From: Pseudomonas fluorescens
Lineage (GTDB): Bacteria > Pseudomonadota > Gammaproteobacteria > Pseudomonadales > Pseudomonadaceae
Reading direction: 5' to 3'
Assembly (NCBI RefSeq): GCF_002022275.1
Contig: NZ_MSDF01000055.1
Coordinates: forward strand, 1 to 64,000
DNA: 64,000 bases
A program made the position numbers and the translations under genes. Under the pieces are notes generated by a model. It searched no databases and had not been told where the DNA came from. It was given only the letters and a program-made list of their open reading frames with translations. Below, piece by piece: positions 16,653-26,155 of the stretch. How positions within the stretch are numbered: position 1 is the first letter of the stretch; every line of letters starts with the position of its first letter.

Positions 16653-17294
16653 ATGGCCTTCCTCGCCCGCACCCACCCTCGCCTGTCCGCTGCTGCCATT
16701 CTGGGCGTTGCCGTGGGCATCCTGGCACCGGCAGACACACTTCTGAGCAAAATCCTCATCGGCTGGAATGCCGGGGTCTGGACTTATCTGCTGCTGATAC
16801 TGTGGCTGGCCAGCCGCTCACACGCCGACGATGTCAAACGCATCGCCGAAGTCGAGGACGAAAACGCCGGGCTGGTGTTGTTCATGGTGTGCATTGCGGC
16901 AATAGCGAGCCTGGCCACCATCACGCTGAACCTGGTGGGCAGCAAAGACCTGGACAGCACGGCGCGCCTCCTGCATTACGGGTTTACCGGGCTGACCGTC
17001 GTGGGTTCGTGGTTGCTGATCGGGGTGATTTTCAGCGTGCATTACGCGCGCATTTTTTACACCTGGGACAGCGATGAGCCCGCGCTGCGCTTTGCCGAAG
17101 GCCTGCGGACCCCCAACTATTGGGACTTTCTCTACTTCTCCTTCACGATCAGCGTGGCGGTGCAAACCGCCGATGTGGGGGTTGCCACGCGAGGCATGCG
17201 CAAAATAGTGCTGGGGCAATCGCTGATCGGTTTTCTGTTCAACACCGCGATTCTGGGTTTCTCGATCAATATCGCTGCCGGGCTGTTCAGCTAA
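16653..17294 (+). CDS. DUF1345 membrane protein
   Basis: A 213-residue protein with about five hydrophobic helices (SAAAILGVAVGILAP, GVWTYLLLILWLA, LVLFMVCIAAIASLATITL, VVGSWLLIGVIFSVHYA, and a C-terminal helix). It matches DUF1345: the conserved HYGFTGLT, HYARIFYTWD and a pore-loop-like YFSFTISVAVQTADVG segment, which resembles the selectivity region of two-pore potassium channels. The function is not established; it is inner membrane. It ends at a bidirectional terminator shared with the convergent autotransporter. Confidence 0.88.
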   Translation: MAFLARTHPRLSAAAILGVAVGILAPADTLLSKILIGWNAGVWTYLLLILWLASRSHADDVKRIAEVEDENAGLVLFMVCIAAIASLATITLNLVGSKDLDSTARLLHYGFTGLTVVGSWLLIGVIFSVHYARIFYTWDSDEPALRFAEGLRTPNYWDFLYFSFTISVAVQTADVGVATRGMRKIVLGQSLIGFLFNTAILGFSINIAAGLFS

Positions 17295-17300
17295 ATGCAA

Positions 17301-17334
17301 AAAGCCCCGGTCTTGCGACCAGGGCTGTTTTTTT
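17301..17334. terminator. Bidirectional rho-independent terminator
   Basis: The hairpin AGCCCCGGTC/GACCAGGGCT (one mismatch) is flanked by an A-run on the left and seven T on the right. It lies between the DUF1345 gene and the convergent autotransporter gene. Confidence 0.85.
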
Positions 17335-17351
17335 ACACACGTTTGCTGCGG

Positions 17352-19604
17352 TTAGAACGCGTAACGCACACCCACATTGGCACCGAACTTCTGGTCGATC
17401 TTGTCACTGGCACTGGTTTCCAGGTCAGCGTGCATTTGCAGGTTCTGCGTGAACTTCACCGCCACACCGGCGCCGAACTTGGTGCGAGAGCCCGACAAAT
17501 CGTTGTTGAAGGTCTGGTTGTTGACCGACACCTTATTGTCGTTGGCAAACTCATGCACCATGGCCGCGCGCAGGTACGGCTGCACGATGGTGCCGCTGTC
17601 GAGCTGGATATCACGCCCAACGCTGGCGCCCGCCTCGGCGACCCTTGAACGGGTGCGTTCACCCTCAACTTGCAGCCCGTTTTTCAGGCTGTAATTGCCG
17701 CCTTGCACCACGATGGTCGACAGGCGGGCATAAGGTTCTACATACCAGCCATCATCGAGCTTGATGTTGCGACCGAACTCGGCCGACACACTGCCGCCCA
17801 CGTTGTTGTAATTACCCTTGGTCGTGGTGTTGTCGCTGAGCGTTGCCTTGGCCTCGTTCTGGAAACGGTTGGCCTTGGCCACCGCATCGAAGTAGAAGCC
17901 GCTTTCCTGATCCATCCATGTGGCATAAGCGCCCACAAAGTAACTCTTGACCGTACCCGACGAGCCGCGCGCCAGGCTGAGGTCAGAGGTGCTGTGACCG
18001 GCCATCACGCCCACCAGCCATTGGCTGTCTGCCAACGGCATGTCGGCCCCGATCGAAAAACCGTGCTGATTCTGCTTATACGCGGTACCCGCACTTTCAG
18101 ACACTTCGTATTTATTGCCGAAACCACGGATCCAGAGGCCGGCGACGCCCGGTTCGAAACGCAGCTCGCCCATGCGCGCGCGCAGTGAGGCTTCTTCGCC
18201 GTACATAATCGTCGGTGCGGTGTTGAACACAGCCATGGCCACGCGGGTGCTGCGGCTGGCGACGCGTTTTTCAGTATCGAGGAACCAGTCAGTCCCTTCT
18301 TTTTTCAGGTCGTAGGCATAGGCGCCCATGTCGACCGGGCCGCCCAGCAGGGAAAACGCGGCATCACCACCACCCGTGTGCACGACCTGGGTCTTGACCA
18401 CTTCAGCACCGCTGGCGGCCAGCGCCAGGTTGTGATTACCCGTCGCTTCGCCGGTGACATTGATGAAGTCGGTCTTGCCTTGGGCGAAATCGGTGCCCAT
18501 GACAAAGGTGCCGTCACCGGACAGCGTGTTGACGTTCAGTTGATAGAACGCGTTAGCGGCGCCCATCGTGACGGTACCGCCGGCCATGTTCAGTGCGCCG
18601 ACCTGGCTGTCGCCCGTCATGTTCCAGCTGGACGCGTTACCCACGCTCAAACTGGAAACGTTCTGCAACTGGCCGGTGAGTTCGGCCTTGTTCTGCAGGT
18701 TCAGGTGGGCGGTGCTGGTGCCGTCGACCACCACGTTACCGAACAGGCGGCTGTCGTCCACGTTCATGCTTGCCGAGGCACCACCGGTGACGCTCAACAG
18801 GTTGCCGTTGCCGCCCTTCAATGTGGAACCGTTGACCACATCAATGGCCGCTACGGGCGCGCGACCCGGCGTACCTCTGACCGTCAGGGCCGAACCGCTG
18901 AGGCCTTCTACGTGAGTACGATCCAGGACGAGTTTGGGGTCAGTGCTGTCCAGACGACCGCGAGTGATCAGTACCCCACTGGTAGCGCCCGTGACAGTAC
19001 TTTGGCTGGCCGTTGCCGTAGCACCGATCAAGGACAAACCAAAACTGCCCGCGCCGGTACCCTGGACAACGCTGTTATTGAAGTGCAGCTCGCTGCCGCT
19101 GGTCGCTTCGGCACCGCCTATGGCACCACTGATCGTGCTACCGGTCACCTGTGCAGACGAGCCGCTCGCCGGCCCGAGGCCCCTGAACGCCTGTAACCCT
19201 ACGCCGTTGCTGTTGGTGACCGTGCTGTTGTTGATAAAGGCATTGCTGCTTTCAAGACGCACAGCGCCAAAAAGAGGGTTGCTCGACGAAACCTGTGCGG
19301 AGTTGAGGTTGACTGTGGAGCCGGCTGTCGCCCGAATATCATTGGCCAGGCTGCCGCTGTTCATGTTCAGCGTCGAGGATGCCAGGTCAATGGTTGTGGC
19401 TGCTGCGCCGTTCATGTTCAGGGTGGACAGATCGAATAATTGCCAGTCTCGCACCGGGGTACTCGAGCCAATGGTGCGTTCTTGACCGCTCAACTGATCC
19501 GCCTGCACATGCCCCTGTACGGCAACGAGCAAGCAGAATGTAATGGTAGGGACCTTCATCATCGCGCTCAAAGGCTTGAGCTCGAACGTGTTCAGTGCCG
19601 ACAT
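17352..19604 (-). CDS. Autotransporter with pertactin-like passenger
   Basis: A 750-residue type Va secreted protein. An N-terminal signal follows a charged lead (PTITFCLLVAVQGHVQA). The passenger, about residues 40-470, is a right-handed beta-helix rich in N/S/G repeats with patterns such as STLNMNSGSL, STVNLNSAQV and STISGAIGG. A pertactin-type junction (FYQLNVNTLSGDGTFVMGTD) precedes the C-terminal beta-barrel (about 480-750), which ends VGVRYAF with the terminal Phe needed for BAM insertion. A surface adhesin or biofilm role is typical of the family. I chose ATG 19604 over an upstream TTG. It is AT-poor like its neighbours, so probably long resident. Confidence 0.9.
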   Translation of the reverse strand: MSALNTFELKPLSAMMKVPTITFCLLVAVQGHVQADQLSGQERTIGSSTPVRDWQLFDLSTLNMNGAAATTIDLASSTLNMNSGSLANDIRATAGSTVNLNSAQVSSSNPLFGAVRLESSNAFINNSTVTNSNGVGLQAFRGLGPASGSSAQVTGSTISGAIGGAEATSGSELHFNNSVVQGTGAGSFGLSLIGATATASQSTVTGATSGVLITRGRLDSTDPKLVLDRTHVEGLSGSALTVRGTPGRAPVAAIDVVNGSTLKGGNGNLLSVTGGASASMNVDDSRLFGNVVVDGTSTAHLNLQNKAELTGQLQNVSSLSVGNASSWNMTGDSQVGALNMAGGTVTMGAANAFYQLNVNTLSGDGTFVMGTDFAQGKTDFINVTGEATGNHNLALAASGAEVVKTQVVHTGGGDAAFSLLGGPVDMGAYAYDLKKEGTDWFLDTEKRVASRSTRVAMAVFNTAPTIMYGEEASLRARMGELRFEPGVAGLWIRGFGNKYEVSESAGTAYKQNQHGFSIGADMPLADSQWLVGVMAGHSTSDLSLARGSSGTVKSYFVGAYATWMDQESGFYFDAVAKANRFQNEAKATLSDNTTTKGNYNNVGGSVSAEFGRNIKLDDGWYVEPYARLSTIVVQGGNYSLKNGLQVEGERTRSRVAEAGASVGRDIQLDSGTIVQPYLRAAMVHEFANDNKVSVNNQTFNNDLSGSRTKFGAGVAVKFTQNLQMHADLETSASDKIDQKFGANVGVRYAF

Positions 19605-19827
19605 CGTCAATCACTCTCTGGGTTTGGCCTGGGAAAACGGTTCAGCTCATTCCTGGCGGAGGGAGCCTTACCTTTGAGGCGCAGAGAGTAGGGATTAAAC
19701 GGGGCGCGCTATGTAGGACAAATCCTTAAAATAAACGCAAAAAATAGACACACATGCAGCCATTCAGAAGCCCCTCCCCTCGGTTAGAGGGAAGGGGGAG
19801 CCTGCCGGTGTATACGGCTCTGATGCT
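19605..19827. other. Intergenic region upstream of the autotransporter
   Basis: An AT-rich stretch (19700-19760) probably carries the autotransporter promoter, but I see no strong consensus. At 19767-19796 an imperfect CCCCTCCC...GGGAAGGGGG hairpin could terminate the leftward gene ending at 19828. Confidence 0.4.
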
Positions 19828-21867
19828 TTAGATCGGATCCCTGTTGCAGTACACAGTGAACAGGATGGTGCGCAGGCGACTGGTCGCGCTGCCTTCCCCG
19901 ACCTTGCCGTCGGCCAGGGTGGTTCGGCTGGTCACATCCACAGCCCCGATCGGGACTTGCTTGAGATGGGAGAATGGAATCAAGAACGTAGTGCCGGACG
20001 CTTTTATCGAGTCGTCGATTCGCACCTGTAACGTCAGCGTATTTGAAAACGTCGCTGGTGCGGGCAAACGAGGGCTGTAAACACGTACGTCCAGGAACAG
20101 CGTCTGGCCCACCACAAAGTTTGCGTTCCCGGGCACAAAAACCCTGCCCTCATAGGTCTGAGGACCAGTTGCCGGCTGAGTGATAAACGAGTCACAGATC
20201 AACTGCGCGCTTATTTGTTGCGGGAATTGAGGCGCAGGCAGAGGCGACGTTACCGCGCCATTGACCGTCACGTCCGTATCGGTTGAGGTGTTGACGTTGT
20301 CGGTGGGCAAAGGCGTTGCTGATGCGGCAATAAAGTAGTGAACTTTATGGGGGCCGTTACCCGCTGTTTCCCAATTTGGCCAGGTAACCGGAACGTTGAT
20401 AATCGCGCCTGCTATTTGCGTGCTGATGTCAAACCCTGGAGTGACGGTAACGCCGTCTATCACGACAAAAACGTGCTGCCCTACTTCTGGCGTAACGGTC
20501 GTCGGCAATGTGATTCTGGCATTTGTCAGTTGGTTGGCATCGCTTCGTTCCAGTGTATTCGGCACTGTAGAAACGGCACCGATGATGTCCAGCTTGTTCA
20601 AGTTGATGTTTGGGCTGCCCGGTTCCCCAGGGTTGGGCAGACCAGGCACGCTGAAGTCGACTTGGATCGTGTTGGTCGGAGAAGGGGTAATTTGACCGTT
20701 ACTCTCAACGTCATAGCGGATAACGACCGATTGAGGACCGGTTTGATTGCCGTACGCAGCTACGAGGGCCGCGTTTATCGCAGCTTTAATCGCAGGAACC
20801 TGTTGACTGAAAATGAGCGGACTCGTGGTAAGCGGCAGCCTGATAGGACCCTGTGAGCCAATATACAGAGCGATGGTGTCCACATTCAGCTGCGCGTTCA
20901 CGTAGTCTGGAATGTGGATATCAACACCTGTTTGGTAGTCAGTATTGTTGATCAGGGTATCGCCAGCACCCTGCGCCAGAGGAAGCTCAGGACGCAGAGG
21001 AATAGGAGCCGCTACCAACGATAGGTTTATGGTAAGTGGGAAAGACTCCGCGCTTTGGTTATCCGACAAGTCATTCAGGAAATAAGTAAGAACGATCTGG
21101 CCGTTAAGCGTGCCCAAATCAGTTGCCGAGTAGGTAACCGTGTCACCCGCCTGCGGGAAAAGCCGATGCGGAATGCTGGGCGCCAACTCTGATTTAACGG
21201 GTGGCGTTGTTTGTTGGGCAAACACCTGGCTCGTATCGCCGGGTGCCCACTGGCCGCTACGAATTCCGTAGGCATTGGGCGGAATTCTGAATCTCAGGCC
21301 ACCATTGGCAACAATCTGCGCCAGCGTAGTGACCCCCGTCACTGGCCAAGGGTTGTCCCACACCAGCGCAGGAGGCCGATCTTTGCCGCTCAGGCGTTGA
21401 TAGGGAGAGTACCAGTCAACACTCAGAGGTCCCGGAAATGATTGTTCGCTTTGGTCCGAGGGCCTGTCTGGCTGGATGCCCGTCGGATCGAAAATATTTT
21501 CATACAGAATGAACGTGTACTCACTCGTGCCATGCGGGAACGCCCCCGTATTCGGGTCTGCCCCAATGAACAGTGTCGCTATATTGCTTTGAGTGGGGTT
21601 GGTGGACAAAAGAGGCCCGACTTTTACAGGCACGCCCAAACTCACCCAGTTGGTATTCGGATTAGTATTTCGTGAAAAAAACTCAATCCAGGCGTCGGGA
21701 TCTTCAAAGCCAGGCTGAGGGGCAACAGTGCTGTCAAGGTTAATACCAAAGTTTGCCGTATTATTACTAATAAGGCCTTGAGTATTGACGCGCTCTCTCA
21801 CCTGAGGTGCCGGAAGCGTAGGTGGAACAATGCCGGGTACTGCCTTTACTGAAATAGGGGTGCTCAT
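19828..21867 (-). CDS. Unrecognised 679-residue beta-rich protein (Ig-like repeats), paralogue A
   Basis: I do not recognise this gene. It has no signal peptide, membrane segment or LPXTG-like anchor. It is rich in Thr, Pro, Asn and Val and built from alternating short strands, with at least three sandwich-like blocks (VTYSATDLGTLNGQIVLTYF; VVIRYDVESNGQITPSPTNT; ISAQLICDSFITQP...). Polyproline-type linkers separate the blocks (SVPGLPNPGEPGSPN). A central motif LDIIGAVSTVPNTLERSDANQ matches LVDIFGAVSNKANEIDSTDVNK in the next gene, and both proteins end with a Cys-containing beta block. The ATG at 21867 has GGAG eight bases upstream. Base composition is more AT-rich than flanking genes. Possibly a toxin-complex, adhesin or effector scaffold (speculation). 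Confidence 0.7.
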   Translation of the reverse strand: MSTPISVKAVPGIVPPTLPAPQVRERVNTQGLISNNTANFGINLDSTVAPQPGFEDPDAWIEFFSRNTNPNTNWVSLGVPVKVGPLLSTNPTQSNIATLFIGADPNTGAFPHGTSEYTFILYENIFDPTGIQPDRPSDQSEQSFPGPLSVDWYSPYQRLSGKDRPPALVWDNPWPVTGVTTLAQIVANGGLRFRIPPNAYGIRSGQWAPGDTSQVFAQQTTPPVKSELAPSIPHRLFPQAGDTVTYSATDLGTLNGQIVLTYFLNDLSDNQSAESFPLTINLSLVAAPIPLRPELPLAQGAGDTLINNTDYQTGVDIHIPDYVNAQLNVDTIALYIGSQGPIRLPLTTSPLIFSQQVPAIKAAINAALVAAYGNQTGPQSVVIRYDVESNGQITPSPTNTIQVDFSVPGLPNPGEPGSPNINLNKLDIIGAVSTVPNTLERSDANQLTNARITLPTTVTPEVGQHVFVVIDGVTVTPGFDISTQIAGAIINVPVTWPNWETAGNGPHKVHYFIAASATPLPTDNVNTSTDTDVTVNGAVTSPLPAPQFPQQISAQLICDSFITQPATGPQTYEGRVFVPGNANFVVGQTLFLDVRVYSPRLPAPATFSNTLTLQVRIDDSIKASGTTFLIPFSHLKQVPIGAVDVTSRTTLADGKVGEGSATSRLRTILFTVYCNRDPI

Positions 21868-22059
21868 TTCATATTCTCCATGATCACTCGATCGTTGTGC
21901 CGGATACATAAAAACGTGCAAAGTGCATCAATACATTCACTTTTGATTTGCTGTCATACCACGCTTCTCGCCCACCAACAAAACTGTCAATGAGTAAAGA
22001 ACTTGATTAAACCAACACTGTAAGAGTGCTGGCACCAGGCATTCAATTTGGCGCTTCCT

Positions 22060-23991
22060 TTAAGCTTCTCCAGGACCAATACCGCTTGGCCCGCAAAAAT
22101 TACCCGACCCGGGATACTTTCGATCCAACTGTGCATAACCAGGAATAGACTCCGCGACCACACTGCCATTGTGTATGACTTGGTACGTCACCATCACGCC
22201 GGAGAAGTTATTCAACGGCCGAATCAGAATATTATAATCTGTCACCACGAAATTCTGGGTGGGAGCGCCTTGCCATGCAAAGTTGAATTCTCTAAACACC
22301 CCTGGAAGTAGATTACGGTCCGGGTAGTTTTTATACCCTTGCCACTTCATTTTAATCGTGGCGCCAACAGGGGGAATATAAGGTCTGGGATCGAACAACA
22401 AATTAATACCCTTCCACAGTTCCGGCCTTGTCGCGCAGGTGTACATCCTGTTGGGGTGTTGCGCTGTATCTACAAAAATGACCCGAGGTATCCTGGCGGG
22501 CGGAACAAGATTGACGATTAACGTCCGATCAGGTGATTGGTGCTGGTTCACGCCATTATCGATCACATAATGCGCGCTCGTACTGGGCGTCGTGCCGCCG
22601 CCCATAAAAGCCAGCCAAGTAATCGGAGAATCAAAATCTACAACCGTTCCTTCAGCATCACCCAGTTTCACCCTATAGGTGGTTACCACGCTTGGCCCGC
22701 TGGACAAGATGAGTGACACCACTTCACCGACTTTGGGGTTTTTATGCAACTTGAATGACGCACGCAGGTTTTTATTGACATCGGTGCTGTCTATCTCATT
22801 AGCCTTGTTGGACACCGCGCCAAAAATATCGACCAACCCGAACAGTTCATTAACCAAGGCCGGTGCCTTCGGGTTTTCAATGCCGGGGGCGATTTGATTC
22901 TCATTGATCAACGTTGAGGGCGAGGTGATACCGGAGGATATAGGGTCGTTCTCGCGAAACACGGTGTAGGTCACAGGCACGTTATCGAGCCTGACGCTGT
23001 CGGCACCGTTAAAAATCAACACGAGCCAGCTGACATCCACTCGAAAAGGAACCGACGGGACAGTAAAGACGGGCGACGTATACTTACCCCAGTGGTAAAC
23101 ACACTGGTCCCGGGGTTTGTAGTTGGTGTAATTGATCGTTAAAAATACACCTTCCCGAGCTGCAGCCCGATGAATAAGCCCATATTTGGTTTGGGCCGGT
23201 ATATCAGGCGCTAACAGGCCGGTGGGCCGATCGGCGAGCACGTTGACTTTACCGACCAGAGAAAATTGATGGGAGGTATTTAATGATTCATCCATTACCT
23301 TATAAAACAGGTAGAGAACCGGCGAAGCAGACAATCTGGAAATCTCTGCGACCGGCACGTTTACAATCATTTCTCCGACATCCGAAGCAAATGTTTGCGT
23401 ATGTATCGGCACGCCCGTCGGCAGCGTATTGCTGGAACTTGCCCAAAATAAAACCGTGTCCCCCTTATCACGCCCCCAATAATCACCCAGCACTCTAAAA
23501 TCTATCGTCGAGCGGGTAGCCAAGTCCAAACTTGTAATAGGATCAAGCACAGACTCAGGCGCACTCAGATCGCCGTTTGCACCCGGCGCAAGGGTGTCAA
23601 ACTTTAACCTTGTAGAAAGTGAATATTCATAACTCTGACTATCAGGAAAATCAGGATGAACCTCGTATGACAAATTGACCATTTCATTTTTTTGAAGAAA
23701 GTGAGGCGGTATGACGACCGGTTTGGTGATATCGACGGGGCCCTCAAGCTCAATTGGCGGTAATTTGTAGGGGGCGGCCCCGTCAGGTGCCCAGACAAAT
23801 ACAATAAAGTCAGAACTGCCTAAACCTGCCGAATTACTCCAAAGTTTGGTGATAAAAACATTCAACCCCTTGGCTATTAGAGGCGCCGGAACAACTCCAC
23901 TGGCGGGCACGCCTTCGACCACAGGTGCATCCAGAGTTGCGGGAAACGATGCGGTCAGACTGGCTGGCGTCGAGGCATTAATCGTTGTCAT
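22060..23991 (-). CDS. Unrecognised 643-residue beta-rich protein (Ig-like repeats), paralogue B
   Basis: No family recognised. It shares architecture with the 679-residue protein downstream on the same strand: leaderless, beta-sandwich-like repeats (PVTYTVFRENDPISSG; VVSLILSSGPSVVTTYRVKLGD; VMVTYQVIHNGSVVAES), a shared central motif, and a C-terminal domain opening with hydrophobic strand plus Cys (VIFVDTAQHPNRMYTC). It includes a W-rich segment ELWKGINLLFDPRPY. There is no clear Shine-Dalgarno before the ATG at 23991, so the start is less certain. The two genes are 192 bp apart with no terminator seen, so they may be co-transcribed. The AT-rich codon use suggests horizontal acquisition. Cytoplasmic location or export by a leaderless route is unresolved. 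Confidence 0.68.
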   Translation of the reverse strand: MTTINASTPASLTASFPATLDAPVVEGVPASGVVPAPLIAKGLNVFITKLWSNSAGLGSSDFIVFVWAPDGAAPYKLPPIELEGPVDITKPVVIPPHFLQKNEMVNLSYEVHPDFPDSQSYEYSLSTRLKFDTLAPGANGDLSAPESVLDPITSLDLATRSTIDFRVLGDYWGRDKGDTVLFWASSSNTLPTGVPIHTQTFASDVGEMIVNVPVAEISRLSASPVLYLFYKVMDESLNTSHQFSLVGKVNVLADRPTGLLAPDIPAQTKYGLIHRAAAREGVFLTINYTNYKPRDQCVYHWGKYTSPVFTVPSVPFRVDVSWLVLIFNGADSVRLDNVPVTYTVFRENDPISSGITSPSTLINENQIAPGIENPKAPALVNELFGLVDIFGAVSNKANEIDSTDVNKNLRASFKLHKNPKVGEVVSLILSSGPSVVTTYRVKLGDAEGTVVDFDSPITWLAFMGGGTTPSTSAHYVIDNGVNQHQSPDRTLIVNLVPPARIPRVIFVDTAQHPNRMYTCATRPELWKGINLLFDPRPYIPPVGATIKMKWQGYKNYPDRNLLPGVFREFNFAWQGAPTQNFVVTDYNILIRPLNNFSGVMVTYQVIHNGSVVAESIPGYAQLDRKYPGSGNFCGPSGIGPGEA

Positions 23992-24215
23992 GTTTTGGGT
24001 ACCCGCTGAAGTAGTGTGCCCGCGATTTCAATAGTAAGGTCGCGCGTCTAAAGAGCGTTTGTAAGAGTGAGCCCTGGTATTGATTGAATCCCCAATGTCG
24101 CTATCCGGATACTGTCAGAACTAACAGGTAGGGCTGCCATTCGTCGGAACCCAGCCCCGCCAACCGCGCTTGGCGACGAAAACACGCTTGACGCGCCAGC
24201 GCCGTTGAGTTCTCC

Positions 24216-24229
24216 TGAAACCGGTTTCA
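24216..24229. promoter_or_regulatory. PtxS operator upstream of ptxS
   Basis: The perfect palindrome TGAAACCGGTTTCA is the established PtxS operator. It lies 37 bp upstream of the ptxS start, consistent with autorepression relieved by 2-ketogluconate. The rest of the gap 23992-24265 shows no other clear signal. Confidence 0.92.
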
Positions 24230-24265
24230 ACGCTGCATCACATCCAATAAGAAAGGCCCGCCACC

Positions 24266-25279
24266 GTGACTTCATTTTCCGCCGCCCAGCGCAGCCGCGT
24301 GACCATGCTCGACGTCGCCGAGCGCGCCGGTGTGTCCAAGGCCAGCGTGTCGCGCTTTATCGGCGATGACCGCGCCCTGCTCTCCGACGCCATTGCGCTG
24401 CGCATCGAACAGGCCATCGATGAACTCGGTTACCGCCCCAACCAGATGGCGCGCGGTCTGAAACGTGGCCGCACGCGCCTGATCGGCATGCTCGTTGCCG
24501 ATATCCGCAACCCTTATTCCATTGCCGTGATGCACGGCGTCGAAACCGCCTGCCGTCAGCACGGTTACAGCCTGGTGGTGTGCAACACCGACCGCGATGA
24601 CGAGCAGGAACGCCAGCATTTGGCGGCGCTACGCGCGTACAACATCGAAGGGCTGATCGTGAACACCCTCGGCCATCACCTCGACCAATTGCTGCAATTG
24701 CAACAGGAAATGCCGCTGGTGCTGGTCGACCGCAAAGTCGCGCCGCTGCACAGCGACCTTGTAGGGCTGGATAACCCCGCCGCCGTGCGCATCGCCATGG
24801 AGCATCTGCAACAACAGGGCTATCGCGATGTGTTGCTGGTCAGCGAGGCCGCCGACGGCACCAGTTCGCGCGTTGAACGCCAGCAGAGCTTCAACGGCGA
24901 GATCGCCCGCCGCCCGGCATTGACCGGCGCCGTGCTGGAAATGGACGGTGAATTGGAAAAGCATTTGCACACTTTTCTGGCAAAGCCCGGCCCCAAGGCG
25001 CTGTTCTGCGCCAACGGCATCGCCGCGCTGGCCTGCACCCACGCCCTGAAAAACCTGGGTTGCAACCTGTTTGATGACATCGGCCTGATTGCCCTCGACG
25101 ACCTCGACTGGTACCCGCTGGTGGGCAACGGCATCACCGCCCTCGCCCAACCCACCCAAGCGATTGGCGCCAGCGCCTTCGACTGTCTGCTCAAACGCTT
25201 GCGCGGCGACGAGGCGCCGACGCGCACCCTGGATTTTTTGCCCGAGCTGATTGTTCGCGGCTCAACCGGTGGGCACTGA
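24266..25279 (+). CDS. ptxS: LacI-family repressor PtxS (2-ketogluconate responsive)
   Basis: A 337-residue LacI/GalR regulator. The helix-turn-helix TMLDVAERAGVSKASVSRFIGDDRALLSDA is nearly identical to known PtxS, followed by the hinge helix (YRPNQMARGLKRGRTRLIGML) and a periplasmic-binding-protein-like effector domain. It represses the kgu genes, and itself, by binding TGAAACCGGTTTCA until 2-ketogluconate binds. I chose the GTG start at 24266 because AAGAAAGG lies upstream and PtxS proteins carry a short tail before the HTH; an internal ATG at 24305 would remove it. It is located directly upstream of kguEKTD in the same direction. Confidence 0.93.
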   Translation: MTSFSAAQRSRVTMLDVAERAGVSKASVSRFIGDDRALLSDAIALRIEQAIDELGYRPNQMARGLKRGRTRLIGMLVADIRNPYSIAVMHGVETACRQHGYSLVVCNTDRDDEQERQHLAALRAYNIEGLIVNTLGHHLDQLLQLQQEMPLVLVDRKVAPLHSDLVGLDNPAAVRIAMEHLQQQGYRDVLLVSEAADGTSSRVERQQSFNGEIARRPALTGAVLEMDGELEKHLHTFLAKPGPKALFCANGIAALACTHALKNLGCNLFDDIGLIALDDLDWYPLVGNGITALAQPTQAIGASAFDCLLKRLRGDEAPTRTLDFLPELIVRGSTGGH

Positions 25280-25297
25280 CCTTCCTGACACACCGCT

Positions 25298-25321
25298 ATC
25301 GCAGGCAAGCCAGTTCCCACA
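25298..25321. repeat. Single REP half-element
   Basis: A 24-bp sequence matching the right arm of the REP pair at 29.4 kb except for one base. It lies between ptxS and the kguE operator. No partner arm is nearby. Confidence 0.7.
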
Positions 25322-25345
25322 TTGACTGATTCTTTCGTGAAAAAA

Positions 25346-25359
25346 TGAAACCGGTTTCA
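25346..25359. promoter_or_regulatory. PtxS operator upstream of kguE
   Basis: A second perfect copy of TGAAACCGGTTTCA, 14 bp before the kguE start codon and next to its ribosome-binding site. Binding here would block the kguEKTD transcript. Confidence 0.92.
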
Positions 25360-25372
25360 GAGGTACACAACA

Positions 25373-26155
25373 ATGCATAAATACCCCGTCTCCATAAGCC
25401 TTTCCAGCTACGGCGCCGAGTTGGTTCGCCAGAGAGGCCAGCAGAGTTTTGTCGAGCTGCTGAGCGCTGCCGGCGCGCAGCGCATCGAATGGCGTGAAGA
25501 ACTGCTGACCGACGAGCAACCCACCGCCCTCGCCCAGGCCGCCGCCGACCAGAACCTGGAATCCGTGTACTCCTCGCCTCTGGAGCTGTGGGTGGCCGGG
25601 CGCGCCCAACCCAATGCAGAACTTACCGCCACGCTGGACCGCGCCCAGGCATTTGGTTCGCTCTGGCTGAAAGTCTCCCTTGGCTACTTCACCGATACCA
25701 ATGACCTGCAAAGCCTGCACGCGCTACTCAGTCGTCACCCGGTCCGCTTGCTGGTGGAAAACGACCAGACCCTGCACGGCGGCCGCATCGAGCCGATGCA
25801 ACGGTTTTTCAGCGAGGTCGAGCGTCTGGCCCTGCCGGTGAAAATGACCTTCGACATCGGCAACTGGCAGTGGCAGGACCAGTCCGCCCTGACCGCCGCA
25901 CGCCTGTTGGGCCGCCATGTGGATTACCTGCACTGCAAGGCCGTGGCGCGGCGGCAGGACGGCAAGCTGGTGGCGCTGCCGCCCGGCGCCACCGACCTGC
26001 ATCTGTGGGAACAACTGCTCAAACATATGACTCAAGGTATTACCCGGGCCGTGGAATTCCCGTTGCAGGGCGATGACCTGATTGCGGTCACCGCGCAACA
26101 GGTCGCCTCCCTTGCCCTCCTTGGCCAGCCGCGTGCGGAGAATGCTCATGTCTGA
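25373..26155 (+). CDS. kguE: KguE, TIM-barrel sugar-phosphate isomerase/epimerase-like
   Basis: A 260-residue xylose-isomerase-like TIM barrel protein, first gene of the 2-ketogluconate operon. Landmarks are QRIEWREEL, the metal-ligand-like VRLLVENDQTLHG and FDIGNWQWQ, and a His in YLHCKAV. Its exact reaction in 2-ketogluconate use is not settled in the literature I know; the family normally isomerises or epimerises sugars with a divalent metal. AGAGGT precedes the ATG. Its stop overlaps the start of kguK by 8 bp, indicating translational coupling. Confidence 0.9.
   Translation: MHKYPVSISLSSYGAELVRQRGQQSFVELLSAAGAQRIEWREELLTDEQPTALAQAAADQNLESVYSSPLELWVAGRAQPNAELTATLDRAQAFGSLWLKVSLGYFTDTNDLQSLHALLSRHPVRLLVENDQTLHGGRIEPMQRFFSEVERLALPVKMTFDIGNWQWQDQSALTAARLLGRHVDYLHCKAVARRQDGKLVALPPGATDLHLWEQLLKHMTQGITRAVEFPLQGDDLIAVTAQQVASLALLGQPRAENAHV

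Noticed and set aside
24048..24265. A 75-codon minus-strand frame in the gap upstream of ptxS
   Set aside because: Its start lies within ptxS, it crosses the PtxS operator, and it has no ribosome-binding site or family features.
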